From positions 1 to 45,919 of the forward strand of contig JAPNUR010000026.1 of the NCBI GenBank assembly GCA_026627385.1: a stretch of DNA of 45,919 bases, in the 5' to 3' direction. A model generated the notes under the pieces. The model was not told the origin of the DNA. It searched no databases and saw nothing but the letters and a program-made list of their open reading frames with translations. Numbering within the stretch: position 1 is the stretch's first letter; each line of letters starts with the position of its first letter. This stretch comes from Bacillota bacterium. GTDB lineage: Bacteria; Bacillota; Sulfobacillia; Sulfobacillales; Sulfobacillaceae. The translations under genes were made by a program, and so were the position numbers. Below are positions 8,954-17,373 of this stretch, in pieces.

Positions 8954-9328
8954 TCCACTGCTCCCCTTTTTTAATTTTGAGCTCAATATGGCCATCATAG
9001 CACCTCTCGGACCCAAATCTCTGACAATCGTATGTGTTGGTATTAAAACAAATGACGCGAGTGCAAGAACGTGCGTTCACCTGTGCTCATGGGAGACGCA
9101 ACGCGTCGTTGGCACCCCAATTCCCATCAATTACAAACGATCCCTGACGCCCATGTGGGGATGATTTTACGTTTGCCTCCGACCGGTCCCTCCTGCGATG
9201 ACCGCCCCCGCGGGGGCCGGCACACGCCGTCCGTCACGGTTGAAGTCACCGGTCACCCTGGCTTAACGAAGAATGACGCGACGTTTCCGGCTTTTGCTAG
9301 GTAAACACGAGGGATCACTGAGGGATGC
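8954..9328. other. Intergenic region between MFS gene and hicBA remnant
   Basis: 375 bases without a supported gene. It should contain the MFS promoter on the minus strand (9000-9060 is AT-richer than its surroundings), but no clear boxes are seen. It holds the perfect GC palindrome listed separately at 9204-9217. Confidence 0.45.
9204..9217. repeat. Perfect 14-bp GC palindrome
   Basis: GCCCCCGCGGGGGC reads the same on both strands with no loop. It could be an operator half-site pair or part of a hairpin terminator, but there is no T-run on either side. No function is assigned. Confidence 0.5.
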
Positions 9329-9578
9329 TTACGTTGGCTTAGTCTGCTCGGCGTAAGATACTCGTCGAATTTCTTCGTCAGTCAAATAGTGGGTTGCTGG
9401 CGAGCAATACACGGATGGTTCCCGCGTCCCATAATGAGTGGTTGGGGACAACGAGGATCTTGCGCGCGGATGGCCTCCACCAATTTGATATGGCTGCCCC
9501 GCTGGCGATCAACGGTGAAACCCAACGGCTGTAGAAAGCCTCCAGCGCGGGCCCGGAGCATCGACGGATCCTAGGCAT
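9329..9578 (-). pseudogene. hicA: hicA-like mRNA interferase toxin, frameshifted
   Basis: HicA toxins are small double-stranded-RNA-binding-fold mRNA interferases with a catalytic His. Here the family pattern is visible but spread over frames. The first frame begins MPRIRRCSGPALE at ATG 9578. A second frame supplies GFLQPLGFTVDRQRGSHIKL with the active-site GSH. The first frame resumes with KILVVPNHSLWDAGTIRVLL. A third frame may give the tail LTDEEIRRVSYAEQ, ending at the TAA near 9329. Read in order these give a normal HicA layout (SG-9-LGF...GSH...VPNH...GTIR), so at least two indels have disabled it. Its ATG overlaps the hicB stop (ATGCCTAG), the usual coupling for a hicBA pair. Confidence 0.7.
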
Positions 9579-9804
9579 GATCGGGTTCCAACTCGATCAT
9601 CACGGCAATAGAGGGATTCGGCGCCAGGTTCCAAGCGGCCAAATCCACCCCGTCCAGCATCAATTCCACGGCCTCTCGCAAGTTACGCAAACTTTCTTCG
9701 ATGGTGGCACCCAGCGTGACGACCGGAAAATCCACACACTCGACCGCGTAACCCGATTCATCCCCGGACCGAATCGCCAATTGAATGGTATGCCGACGTT
9801 TCAC
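9571..9804 (-). CDS. hicB: HicB-family antitoxin
   Basis: A 77-aa HicB-type antitoxin domain, a partial RNase H-like fold. The core pattern is ESGYAVECVDFPVVTLGATI followed by EESLRNLREAVELML, which is the classic HicB signature (GY-x-x-x-x-x-x-P-x-x-x-T-x-G-x-x-x-x-E-A). GTG 9804 is chosen because GAGGAGGG lies 7 bases upstream on the minus strand; the frame is open further up to 9888 but without a ribosome site. There is no C-terminal DNA-binding extension, so autoregulation through this protein is doubtful. It precedes and overlaps the broken hicA gene, giving hicB-hicA order. The intact antitoxin next to a ruined toxin suggests decay of the toxin first. Confidence 0.85.
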   Translation of the reverse strand: MKRRHTIQLAIRSGDESGYAVECVDFPVVTLGATIEESLRNLREAVELMLDGVDLAAWNLAPNPSIAVMIELEPDHA

Positions 9805-9882
9805 CGTGTGCTCCCTCCTCACTCTGATCATTCCGGTGTGGCTCGGACGGACTCGGTTTAGCAAGAGCGAGAAGTAAATCAA

Positions 9883-9909
9883 GGCCACTCTACATGACGC
9901 AGAGTGGCC
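9883..9909 (-). terminator. Perfect 9-bp hairpin, possible terminator or transposon right-end hairpin
   Basis: GGCCACTCT (9883-9891) and AGAGTGGCC (9901-9909) form a perfect stem with a 9-base loop. On the minus strand it is followed by TTGATTTACTTCT, which is only moderately T-rich. It would end transcription from the collagen-like gene side, or be the right-end hairpin of an IS200/IS605 relic (see the next entry). Neither is proved. Confidence 0.4.
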
Positions 9910-10102
9910 TCACGCTGAAAACCCATTGCTCGGCAGGTCTCCAACCGGTCTCCACGGTTGTGCTGCCGCCCCAGGTCGCAAGACCAGGGTTTCTGTGCTT
10001 AGTATGCACTGATGCGCCCGGATAATGCAAGCGCGAAAAGCATGGGGACCCTGTTGATCCCCGAAGCCGGGGACCGCTGGCCCCTTGCTTGACCAAGGAC
10101 AT
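9890..10102 (-). other. Possible 3' relic of an IS200/IS605 tnpB with omega-RNA region
   Basis: An open minus-strand frame of 70 codons runs into the hairpin at 9883-9909 and ends TTVETGWRPAEQWVFSVRPL. Its Gly/Ser/Thr-rich, zinc-finger-free content resembles the low-complexity C-terminal tails that TnpB genes carry where they overlap their guide RNA and end at the right-end hairpin. There is no left end, TnpA, or catalytic part of TnpB in the window. This is pattern recognition only; an unrelated structured intergenic RNA is equally possible. Confidence 0.2.
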
Positions 10103-10162
10103 TGGGGATCACGCTTTGACCGTACCAGAAACCCTTTTAGATCCTACGTGACGACTTCATCT

Positions 10163-10199
10163 TGACGATGGCAAGCCCTTTGACTATTCACCATCGTCA
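10163..10199. repeat. Inverted repeat downstream of the collagen-like gene
   Basis: TGACGATGG (10163-10171) is matched perfectly by CCATCGTCA (10191-10199), with a 19-base loop. It lies 49-85 bases after the stop of the minus-strand collagen-like gene. No T-run follows on that strand, so intrinsic termination is uncertain. Confidence 0.4.
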
Positions 10200-10247
10200 T
10201 TGCCCCGCTGCCTGTTCCCGCATCGTGGAGTTAAGCGGCATCTTTCG

Positions 10248-11201
10248 TTAATTACTGGATCCAGCCGCAATGATCGTCAGACCATACGATAAGAACTCAG
10301 GCTGGCCCGAATCGGCAAGACAACCGGCTGCGATGGTTTGGCTACCCCCAGCATTGGGAAATCCCCCAACCAATGAGAGTGTCCCGGCCTGGATATTACT
10401 GCTTAATTCCAAAACCCCCTGAGGCCCGTTGGCTCCCGAGCTTGTATCTTCAAGGTGGCAATTGACGATCGACGATGTACTGGCTTCCGCGAAATAAATG
10501 GTAAATTGGACCAGAAGATTTCCTCCGGAGAAAGAGGGCGAAATGGTCGCCGTGGCGACGGATGTGTAGCTACTTGGCAGCGATTGTGGGGCCGATATGT
10601 TGTCGTCGTCGTAAACTGAGTAACTGGGACCTGTGGCGCCTGTTGGCCCAGTAGGTCCCGTTGCTCCGGTTGGGCCCGTTGGACCTTGCAATCCCATGGG
10701 CCCGGTGGCTCCGGTAGGTCCAGTCGGTCCGGCAACGCCCGTGGATCCGGTGGGCCCTGTTGGTCCCGTCGGCCCAATCGGTCCGGTCGGCCCTGTTGGT
10801 CCCGCAGGCCCTCTTAGGACTATCCGCTGCACAGGCAACGCCGGACTGTGAACCGCCAAACGCCAGTCTTTATGTTGCGCTTCGTAAGCGGTAAGCGCTG
10901 CCGCGACGACATGGTAAATGCCGGACGTCGGCGGTACCCAGCGGACGGCGGGTGTGGGGGCAAAACGTCGAAGAATCCACCAGTGCCCGCTGGGCGTTTC
11001 TGCGCGAAATTGGTACCATACCGCCACATGAGCGGGTGCATTGGCATGTGCTACCAGGTTATCATGGACGATGTGCACGCGGACGGGGGCTAAATGCGGG
11101 GGACTTGCCGCAAGTGCTGACAGTCCCGCGGTGGACATCAGCGCCAGCATCGGACTTACTAGGCTCGCACGTCCTAACGTTTCCCACATCGAACGGTTCA
11201 T
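10248..11201 (-). CDS. Secreted collagen-like (Gly-Pro-Thr repeat) protein
   Basis: A 317-aa exported protein. ATG 11201 follows GAGGAGGG by 7 bases. Residues about 12-32 form a signal peptide ending near LSALAA. Residues 40-110 ([20 protein letters not shown] ... [12 protein letters not shown]) resemble a triple-tyrosine or Ig-like extracellular domain. Residues about 131-193 are 21 uninterrupted G-X-Y triplets, mostly GPT with GPI, GAT, GVA, GPM and GLQ variants, which should form a collagen triple helix. A C-terminal beta-rich domain of about 120 aa follows ([20 protein letters not shown]), resembling the trimerising heads of bacterial collagen-like proteins. No LPXTG sorting signal is present, so attachment, if any, is by other means. 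Probably a trimeric surface or matrix protein. Confidence 0.85.
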   Translation of the reverse strand: MNRSMWETLGRASLVSPMLALMSTAGLSALAASPPHLAPVRVHIVHDNLVAHANAPAHVAVWYQFRAETPSGHWWILRRFAPTPAVRWVPPTSGIYHVVAAALTAYEAQHKDWRLAVHSPALPVQRIVLRGPAGPTGPTGPIGPTGPTGPTGSTGVAGPTGPTGATGPMGLQGPTGPTGATGPTGPTGATGPSYSVYDDDNISAPQSLPSSYTSVATATISPSFSGGNLLVQFTIYFAEASTSSIVNCHLEDTSSGANGPQGVLELSSNIQAGTLSLVGGFPNAGGSQTIAAGCLADSGQPEFLSYGLTIIAAGSSN

Positions 11202-12946
11202 GATCAGACCCTCCTCTTAAGTCAAGAAACATGATTTTGTGAAAGCAACGTTTTCAATGATTGCTGCTTCGCATGTTGTATTCCGTCTGTATCCTGTAAC
11301 AGTGGAAGGTCGGCGACGGATGATACCTCGGCGATCCCCTGGGCGGCACACGAAGCGCCTTGAACACACGGGGCTCTGTTGCACATTCGAAAACCTGCTT
11401 CAATAGATGCATATGTCAGCCTACCCTGTTTGTCTTCAGGGGGGGCCACCACTTGCCCATCTCATCTAAAAAAGAATTGGGTGATCGACGACAATCGGCT
11501 CAACCAATCTCGAACGTGTCCTACCATGCAGAATCAGGCGAAAAGTCATAAACTGTCTCCTTTTCTTGGTGGTATCAATCTTGGTTTCCCGCGCTTTATG
11601 ACGGCCCTTTGGCGCTATTAAGAGACTCGACAGCGCTCCGACTAGGGATAGAGTTCGTCCTGTTTTGTGTGGATGCCTGAACCAACGGCAGAGCTGACGC
11701 TGTCCCTCGTGTGGCGCCGTCAGGTTCTTGCGTTTGCGGAAATGCGACCCCTCGGGTAAAGATTGCACCGTCGGCTCCTTGTGTTGCCAAGCGGACGGTC
11801 GCGAGTTCCGTGAAAAGTGGTGCTACCGGCTGATGCCGTACGCGTAAGTCCTGTTCCACCGGGATGGAAGGGCTGATAAAGTAGCTCCGTTGGTGCGGAC
11901 CCCCCATGTCCTGATTGCCACAAAGGTCGGTCTTTCAAAATGACGGTGGGAGAGGAAACTTGCGCTCCGGTGCTGCTCTGGACAATCTTCACGTGCCAGG
12001 TATGCGGGTTTCATGAGGTGGATTAGCCGGATGAAGACTGATGGCAATGGTTTCATGCCAAGACGGCACACCGCCAAATACCTACAGACTGGCCAATACT
12101 TACCCCGTAATCTCGACATCACTCATATGGCGCAGACTTGACAGCATGTCCGCCAAGCGACATACGTGGCGGCGTAGCCACTCGACACGAAAAAGTGAGG
12201 CGTGTACGAATAGACATGGGGATGGAGCGCGCCGGTCCAGTCATCACTGGCTCCCAGCGGATATGTTGCCGAATGGCTCCATGGTGGGACCCAAAGCTCA
12301 GGATAACCGAAGTTATCACCACGCCTTACGGCTGCTTTTCCGGTGGCCCGGATCAGAGATCCCCCTTAGTATGCTCCGTCACGATGTAGACCCCGCGATT
12401 CGTGACGTTAGCCGGCCATCCTTATCCCGTTTTTACCTAGGGGAAGGCTGTATTTTTTGAAATCGACGTCAATGTTCGCCATATGCGGTCACGATACCTT
12501 GTAATCTGTCTTTCGTCAGTCTCAGAATGCGTCTCAGATTTTGAACGCACTTCCCGCGGAGAATTCTGATGTTCTGCCGAGCGGGGGACCATTTAACGGC
12601 CACAAGTGCGACTGACTAATTTGGATTGTATAACCTCTCCAAACGTGGCTGATTGTCACAATCGAGAGCTCCGTGTACCTAAGATTTTATGAATGGGGTC
12701 TATTCCATTGGTGTGACATGATGCGAGCCCCGCATTCCACCCCTCGCGTTGCGCTAACAATGACGCTATTTTAGAATGTTCAAGGCACCCTTTGCGACAC
12801 AATCTCAGCCTTGTGAACCAACATCTTGGACGGCAATAAGATTGGCGGGACGACACATTCCGAATGGTTCCTCGTACTTCTTGAGGAACGCCGACGACAT
12901 CGTGTATTACAGAATTGTCAGTTGTTGGATAAGAAAGGGTCAGGCT
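11202..12946. other. Long region without a recognisable gene
   Basis: About 1.75 kb. Open frames of 60-139 codons occur on both strands but lack ribosome sites and show no known motif. The minus strand between 11600 and 12000 has stretches that read like protein in alternating frames (for example TELATVRLATQGADGAIFTR and SSTGAQVSSPTVILKDRPLW), so a frameshifted dead gene is possible. The plus-strand frame that includes the ImmA gene is open from 12776, but its true start is further down. The last 150 bases probably hold the immA promoter. Confidence 0.4.
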
Positions 12947-14095
12947 ATGGCCAAGGTGATGGTAAACCAAGCGACCCTAACTTGGGCCATCGAGCGTAGC
13001 GGGAAATCAATGGCTCAAATCGAAAGGCGTTTACCGTATGTGAAGGCATGGATCCGTGGTGAAAGTGTGCCATCGTTTTCTCAGCTGAAAGACTTTGCCC
13101 TCATCACAAACGTTCCGGTCGGTGTGTTTTTCTTGTCGGAACCTCCGATTGAGTCGCTCCCCATCCCCTATTTCCGGACGCGGACCGGTCAGCCGCCAAA
13201 TCCCAGCGCCAATTTGATAGACACCGTGTACGCTATGTTGCGTCGCGTCAATTGGATGGAAGAATTCCTTCGCGAGCAAGGCGCTGACAGGCTGGCATTT
13301 GTGGGATCGGGTAGGTCGACCGACCCAATTGATCGTCTTGCCGAGCGTATGCGTGGTGTCTTAGGCTTATCCAAGCGGTGGGCCAGGGAAGTGCCAACAT
13401 GGAGCGATGCCCTGAGGTACTTACGACAGCGAATGGAGCACGCCGGCATCCTAGTGGTCGTGAACAGCGTGGTGGGTGCCAATACCCGACGCAAGCTCGA
13501 TCCTCAGGAGTTTCGGGGCTTCGTGATCGTCAATGACTATGCACCGTTGGTATTCGTGAATGGAGCGGATGGAAAGGCTGCCCAAATGTTTACGCTTGCG
13601 CATGAGCTGGCTCATCTGTTCTTGGGGCAGAGTGCAATTTTTGATCTGGTCCACTTGGACCCTGCTGATGATCCGGTGGAGCGCCTCTGCAACCAAGTAG
13701 CCGCCGAATTCCTCGTGCCAGCGCAGCAGTTGCGTCAAGAGTGGCCGCGTGGCGGTGATGTCCGTCAGGCGACCGGTGAGATAGCCCGTGCGTTTAAGGT
13801 AAGTTCGCTCGTGGCAGCCCGTAAGGCGGTGGATGAGGGACTCATTAACCGGGACGCATTTTTGACATTCTACGCGGCGTACCAGGAAGACGAGCACCGA
13901 CGTCTGCCAGAGGGGCAGCGACGCGGAAATTTCTGGCGTAGCATGGAACTGCGCCTAAGTCCCACGTTTGCGCGAACGGTAATCCAGGCGGTACGGCAGG
14001 GCGATCTCCTTTATTCAGAGGCCTACCGGTTAACCGGTTTGTACGGCAAAACGTTTGACCGGTTGATGCAGCGCCTTCTATCGGAAGAGGGGTGA
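12947..14095 (+). CDS. ImmA/IrrE-family metallopeptidase with N-terminal HTH-like region
   Basis: A 382-aa protein of the ImmA/IrrE (DUF955) group, zinc proteases that cleave repressors or antitoxins. Residues 1-65 are a helix-turn-helix-like region (MAQIERRLPYVKAWIRGESV ... FALITNVPVGVFFLSEPP) typical of the long members. The zinc motif HELAH is at 219-223, and the third ligand region ERLCNQVAAEFLVPAQ follows about 50 residues on. ATG 12947 has AAAGGG 8 bases upstream; the frame is open back to 12776 but without a site and with unrelated content. In many genomes this family is encoded directly upstream of a DUF4411 PIN-like toxin, as here, and the pair is treated as a toxin-antitoxin-like module. 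Confidence 0.88.
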   Translation: MAKVMVNQATLTWAIERSGKSMAQIERRLPYVKAWIRGESVPSFSQLKDFALITNVPVGVFFLSEPPIESLPIPYFRTRTGQPPNPSANLIDTVYAMLRRVNWMEEFLREQGADRLAFVGSGRSTDPIDRLAERMRGVLGLSKRWAREVPTWSDALRYLRQRMEHAGILVVVNSVVGANTRRKLDPQEFRGFVIVNDYAPLVFVNGADGKAAQMFTLAHELAHLFLGQSAIFDLVHLDPADDPVERLCNQVAAEFLVPAQQLRQEWPRGGDVRQATGEIARAFKVSSLVAARKAVDEGLINRDAFLTFYAAYQEDEHRRLPEGQRRGNFWRSMELRLSPTFARTVIQAVRQGDLLYSEAYRLTGLYGKTFDRLMQRLLSEEG

Positions 14096-14525
14096 TTTCG
14101 ACTTTGCACCCAAATTTTGGGACAGTTTTATCACCCTATGTGATCAGGAGGTGCTCTGCAGCATTGACATTGTGGCGATGGAATTAAGGCGAGGCAAGGA
14201 TGCCTTAGCTCAGTGGGCCAAATCGCATCCGAGTCTCTTCAAGTCGGTCGATAACGAAGCGGTGTTTCCTCATTATGCGGCAGTCGTTGAGTGGGTTCAG
14301 CACAGCGCGCAATTTCACGCTTCAGCGAAACAGGCCTTCCAGGATGGCGCCGACGGGTGGATAGTCGCCTATGCTATAGCGTTCAGCAGTGTTGTTGTAA
14401 CCCAAGAAGTGTTTAAACACGATGTCAAGCGACAAGTGCCCATTCCTAATGTTTGCCAGCAATTCCACGTACCGTATTGCGACACATTCGAGATGATTCG
14501 TGCGTCAGGTATTAAATTTTTTTAG
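14091..14525 (+). pseudogene. DUF4411 PIN-like toxin, N-terminally truncated
   Basis: DUF4411 proteins are PIN-like nucleases of about 160 aa that start with a strand carrying the first catalytic Asp (LLDAN type) and then a FDFxPxFWD motif. Here the readable part begins GDFDFAPKFWDSFITL immediately at the end of immA, continues through SIDIVAMELRRGKDALAQWA and ends with VVTQEVFKHDVKRQVPIPNV and DTFEMIRASGIKFF, all good family sequence. No start codon exists in frame upstream of the motif before a stop at 14064. The first possible start, GTG 14151, loses about 50 residues including the first Asp. A deletion at the immA junction is the simplest reading. The remaining product would lack part of the active site. 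Confidence 0.7.
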
Positions 14526-15459
14526 GAACAAACGCGAACGCATGGAGGAGGCCTCGCTGGTATCCGCAACTGCCGACGTCGGGAATTGCGTCGTCACTGG
14601 TTTCGGTTGGTGGAGGTAGAAGGCGGGTCGGGCGGATTCGATACATGGCGCACGAAGTTCATGGATAAAGGGTCACAGGCTGGCATACATATTCGCACAC
14701 CGTGGTCCTGTTATTTCATATTCAGCGATCCATCCACGGCGCGAGGGCGAAAGTCACCGCAGAACGGGCGGTCTCCTGGCGCTGAATGTGTGATCCTGGT
14801 CGCTGAATGTTCACCATACCGATTCGAACGCGGGACGAGTAGTTCTGGATGAAGAGCCGGAGCCGCGCCCATAGGGACAGGGCCAGAGCGTTATGTGTCG
14901 GCTGTCATCGGCTGAGGTCGCTTAAAGTAAGAGTCAACAACGCGTGGGATATCAGGTGCGGAATTTTCACCACCACGCGGTTCATGAGAGATTTTGTTCC
15001 CCGGCGCTAGTGTTTTTTCGCCAGTCTTAAGTAGATGGTGGGTAAACGGTTTGAATTAGGTGTGAATCGATTGGTGCTCTCAGGGCGAAGACGGAACAGC
15101 ACGTATGTCCTTTTGGGTTATCCGTGAAATGTATTGTCTTGTTCCGAAGGCTCATGAAGAGGGTCATCACCTACGCGCATGGCTCCTGTGTGCATAGCTA
15201 TATGATCGACGAGATTGGCTAAAAGCATTCCCAACATTTGCATCCATGCTACAACACTATCGGTAAAGCTCGTTCATCAGCGACTCTCTGGATTGATCTT
15301 CAAAAGAGCGGTTTAAGAAAAGAAGTTTTATTACCTAATGAATGAAATTTTCCTTTAAACAAATAGAAATATGTGGTAAGATTTCCAAGACCCTAGCACC
15401 TATGCTAGGTCGTACATGCGAAATCGCGCTATTAAAGCCAACTTTGAAAGGAGACGCGA
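14526..15459. other. Region without a recognisable gene upstream of the binding protein
   Basis: About 930 bases. One plus-strand frame (14586-14852, 88 codons) is open but has no ribosome site or known motif. The part from 15290 to 15400 is clearly AT-rich and carries the promoter candidate listed next. Confidence 0.4.
15354..15382 (+). promoter_or_regulatory. Possible sigma-70/A-type promoter of the substrate-binding protein gene
   Basis: TTTAAA (15354-15359) and TAAGAT (15377-15382) are separated by exactly 17 bases in an AT-rich stretch 77 bases upstream of the gene start. The -35 box is a poor match (3 of 6 to TTGACA) while the -10 box is fair. Inference from consensus only. Confidence 0.35.
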
Positions 15460-17373
15460 ATGAAGAAAACATCGGCCTTAATGATCTCGGCCCTTACTGG
15501 CATTGGGCTCATTGGTGCACTGAGTGGCATGGGCCCTGTTCCTAGTGTCACTAATTCGGCCCAATCCCAAGCTTCAACAGGAAATCGCGCAGAACAAAAT
15601 GCTTCCTCCAACTTAACGCTTGCCGGCACGCCACGGGATGAAACTTTTGTCATGTCCGACATCGGATGGTGCACTAGTCCCGGACCATGCGTTTGGTCTG
15701 TAGCGCCGGAAGGGCCAAACGGAGTCGGGCAGATTTATGGCCGCGTATTTCTCAATTTGGCGAATGCAACGCAGACCCCGGGAGTCTTTTTCCCTGAAAT
15801 TGCCACGTCGTGGCAAGTCACGCGCGATTCTGTCATCGTTCATCTCCGCCCCAATGCCCGTTGGCAAAACGGCCAACCCGTGACCAGCCAGGACGTCGTT
15901 GCAGGGGCTGTGATTTCGGGTTTAGACCTTGCGTCGCGCTGGGCCCATATTGACAGCGTCGTGGCCGATGGACCGAAAACCGTCGTGTTTGGTCTCACCG
16001 TGCCGGGTACTGGCGAAACGTATCTGCAAGATATCTTGGACCAACCCCCGCGTCCCGCATTTCAATATGACCAGTTCATTCGTGAAATCGGACTTCCTGT
16101 GTCTCAAATCGAGCAAACGATTGCCCACTATTTTGCCCTTGAGGCAACCGATCCGAATGGCGCCGAAACTGCCGCCTTGCACACCCTTATCTGGGACAAC
16201 TGGTATCAGCATAAAGACTTGCCAACGGGAAGTCCCTTGGCTGGTTTGCCCGGCCCGCGTAACTGGGTCCCGCAACCGCTGATAGGAGATGGGCCGTTTG
16301 AGTACGTTCGGGGCACCGATCAATACTTATTGTTTAAGAAGTGGAAAGGATTTTGGGATGCGAAAAACATCCATGTGGAATATAACGAGGTCCTGGGATT
16401 CCCTGGTCATCCTGGGCGGGTTGCGGCCGTTCTTACGGGCCATGTTGATTTTAGCACCGCAGCGATGACCGCTCCTCAAGAAAACCAGTTTCTGGCGTTG
16501 CCCGACACCCATATGGCGAGTACATCATACTTTGCTCAGTTCTCTGCGTTTTTTAACACCCAGGTTTACCCCTTTTCATTAACCCCAGTGCGCCAAGCGA
16601 TTGCCTACGTGCTTAACCGGCAAGCGATTGCCAAGGCGGGTTGGGCATCGCTTGGTGTGCCGACATCGGGAACCTACCCGCCGTATCCGCCCTATTCCGC
16701 GGTCAATACTCCGGACGGAATCGGAGGACAGTTGACCGATGCGCTAGACCCTCAATATGCTACGCTAAATCCCTATGCCACCAACGACGCTACTGCGGCA
16801 CAATTGCTTCAAGGTGCGGGATTTACGCGGAATGCCTCGGGTCAGTGGCTCCTGCCCAACGGTCAGCCCTTTACCATCACACTCGTGGCTAACGCGAGCG
16901 TAACCGACCGGCTGGCCATGGCCAATGCTATGGCGCAGATGCTTACCCAGTTTGGAATTCCCACCACGGTCAATGGTCCTGGAGAATGGGATATGCGGTT
17001 TATGATTACCGGCGCACCGATCGGTAACGATCCCTTGTCGTGGATTTCGAATAACTTGAGCATTGCTGAAAGTCTCGGTGATGGCGGTATGATACCGGTT
17101 CTCGCTCAGTTGGCGGCCGCCACGAATCAAGTTGTTCCGACGGGATTCGGTCGAACGACCCTTACGGAGATGTGGGCGCAAGTGATGAATCAAGAATTGC
17201 CAGTGCTAGACTTGGTGAACCGCGATAAACAAACAGAGTATTCCACCGCTGTCTTTACCGACTGGCCTCCTGCGTCCAGCCCATTATGGATCACCAATAG
17301 CTATACGAGAACAGATGGACTGATTGACATGATGGAAGAAGGGTATATCCGTCCCATCGCAGCCCAAAAATAG
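15460..17373 (+). CDS. ABC transporter substrate-binding protein, family 5 (peptide/nickel type)
   Basis: A 637-aa exported solute-binding protein of the SBP_bac_5 (DppA/OppA/NikA) family. AAAGGAG lies 6 bases before ATG 15460. Residues 1-30 are a signal peptide (MKKTSALMISALTGIGLIGA) without a lipobox cysteine, which is unusual for a Gram-positive binding protein that should be membrane anchored. Family motifs include VIVHLRPNARWQNGQPVTSQ (about residue 125), YFAQFSAFFNTQVYPFS and PVRQAIAYVLNRQAIAKAGW (about 390). The length is rather long for the family (500-600). No permease or ATPase genes flank it, so it is an orphan and must rely on components elsewhere or act as a sensor. The ligand is unknown. 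Confidence 0.9.
   Translation: MKKTSALMISALTGIGLIGALSGMGPVPSVTNSAQSQASTGNRAEQNASSNLTLAGTPRDETFVMSDIGWCTSPGPCVWSVAPEGPNGVGQIYGRVFLNLANATQTPGVFFPEIATSWQVTRDSVIVHLRPNARWQNGQPVTSQDVVAGAVISGLDLASRWAHIDSVVADGPKTVVFGLTVPGTGETYLQDILDQPPRPAFQYDQFIREIGLPVSQIEQTIAHYFALEATDPNGAETAALHTLIWDNWYQHKDLPTGSPLAGLPGPRNWVPQPLIGDGPFEYVRGTDQYLLFKKWKGFWDAKNIHVEYNEVLGFPGHPGRVAAVLTGHVDFSTAAMTAPQENQFLALPDTHMASTSYFAQFSAFFNTQVYPFSLTPVRQAIAYVLNRQAIAKAGWASLGVPTSGTYPPYPPYSAVNTPDGIGGQLTDALDPQYATLNPYATNDATAAQLLQGAGFTRNASGQWLLPNGQPFTITLVANASVTDRLAMANAMAQMLTQFGIPTTVNGPGEWDMRFMITGAPIGNDPLSWISNNLSIAESLGDGGMIPVLAQLAAATNQVVPTGFGRTTLTEMWAQVMNQELPVLDLVNRDKQTEYSTAVFTDWPPASSPLWITNSYTRTDGLIDMMEEGYIRPIAAQK

Noticed and set aside
10630-10815. 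Tandem short repeats that could suggest a CRISPR array
   Set aside because: They are 9-18 bp degenerate codon repeats for Gly-Pro-Thr without unique spacers and lie within a coding frame.
10633-10851. Plus-strand open frame full of GPV/APV triplets opposite the collagen-like gene
   Set aside because: It is the mirror of the GGNCCN hexamers of the true minus-strand collagen repeat. It has no ribosome site and ends where the repeat ends.
14810-14840. tRNA-like GTTCGAATC on the minus strand
   Set aside because: The flanking bases do not form a T-arm stem and no acceptor, D or anticodon arms can be found.
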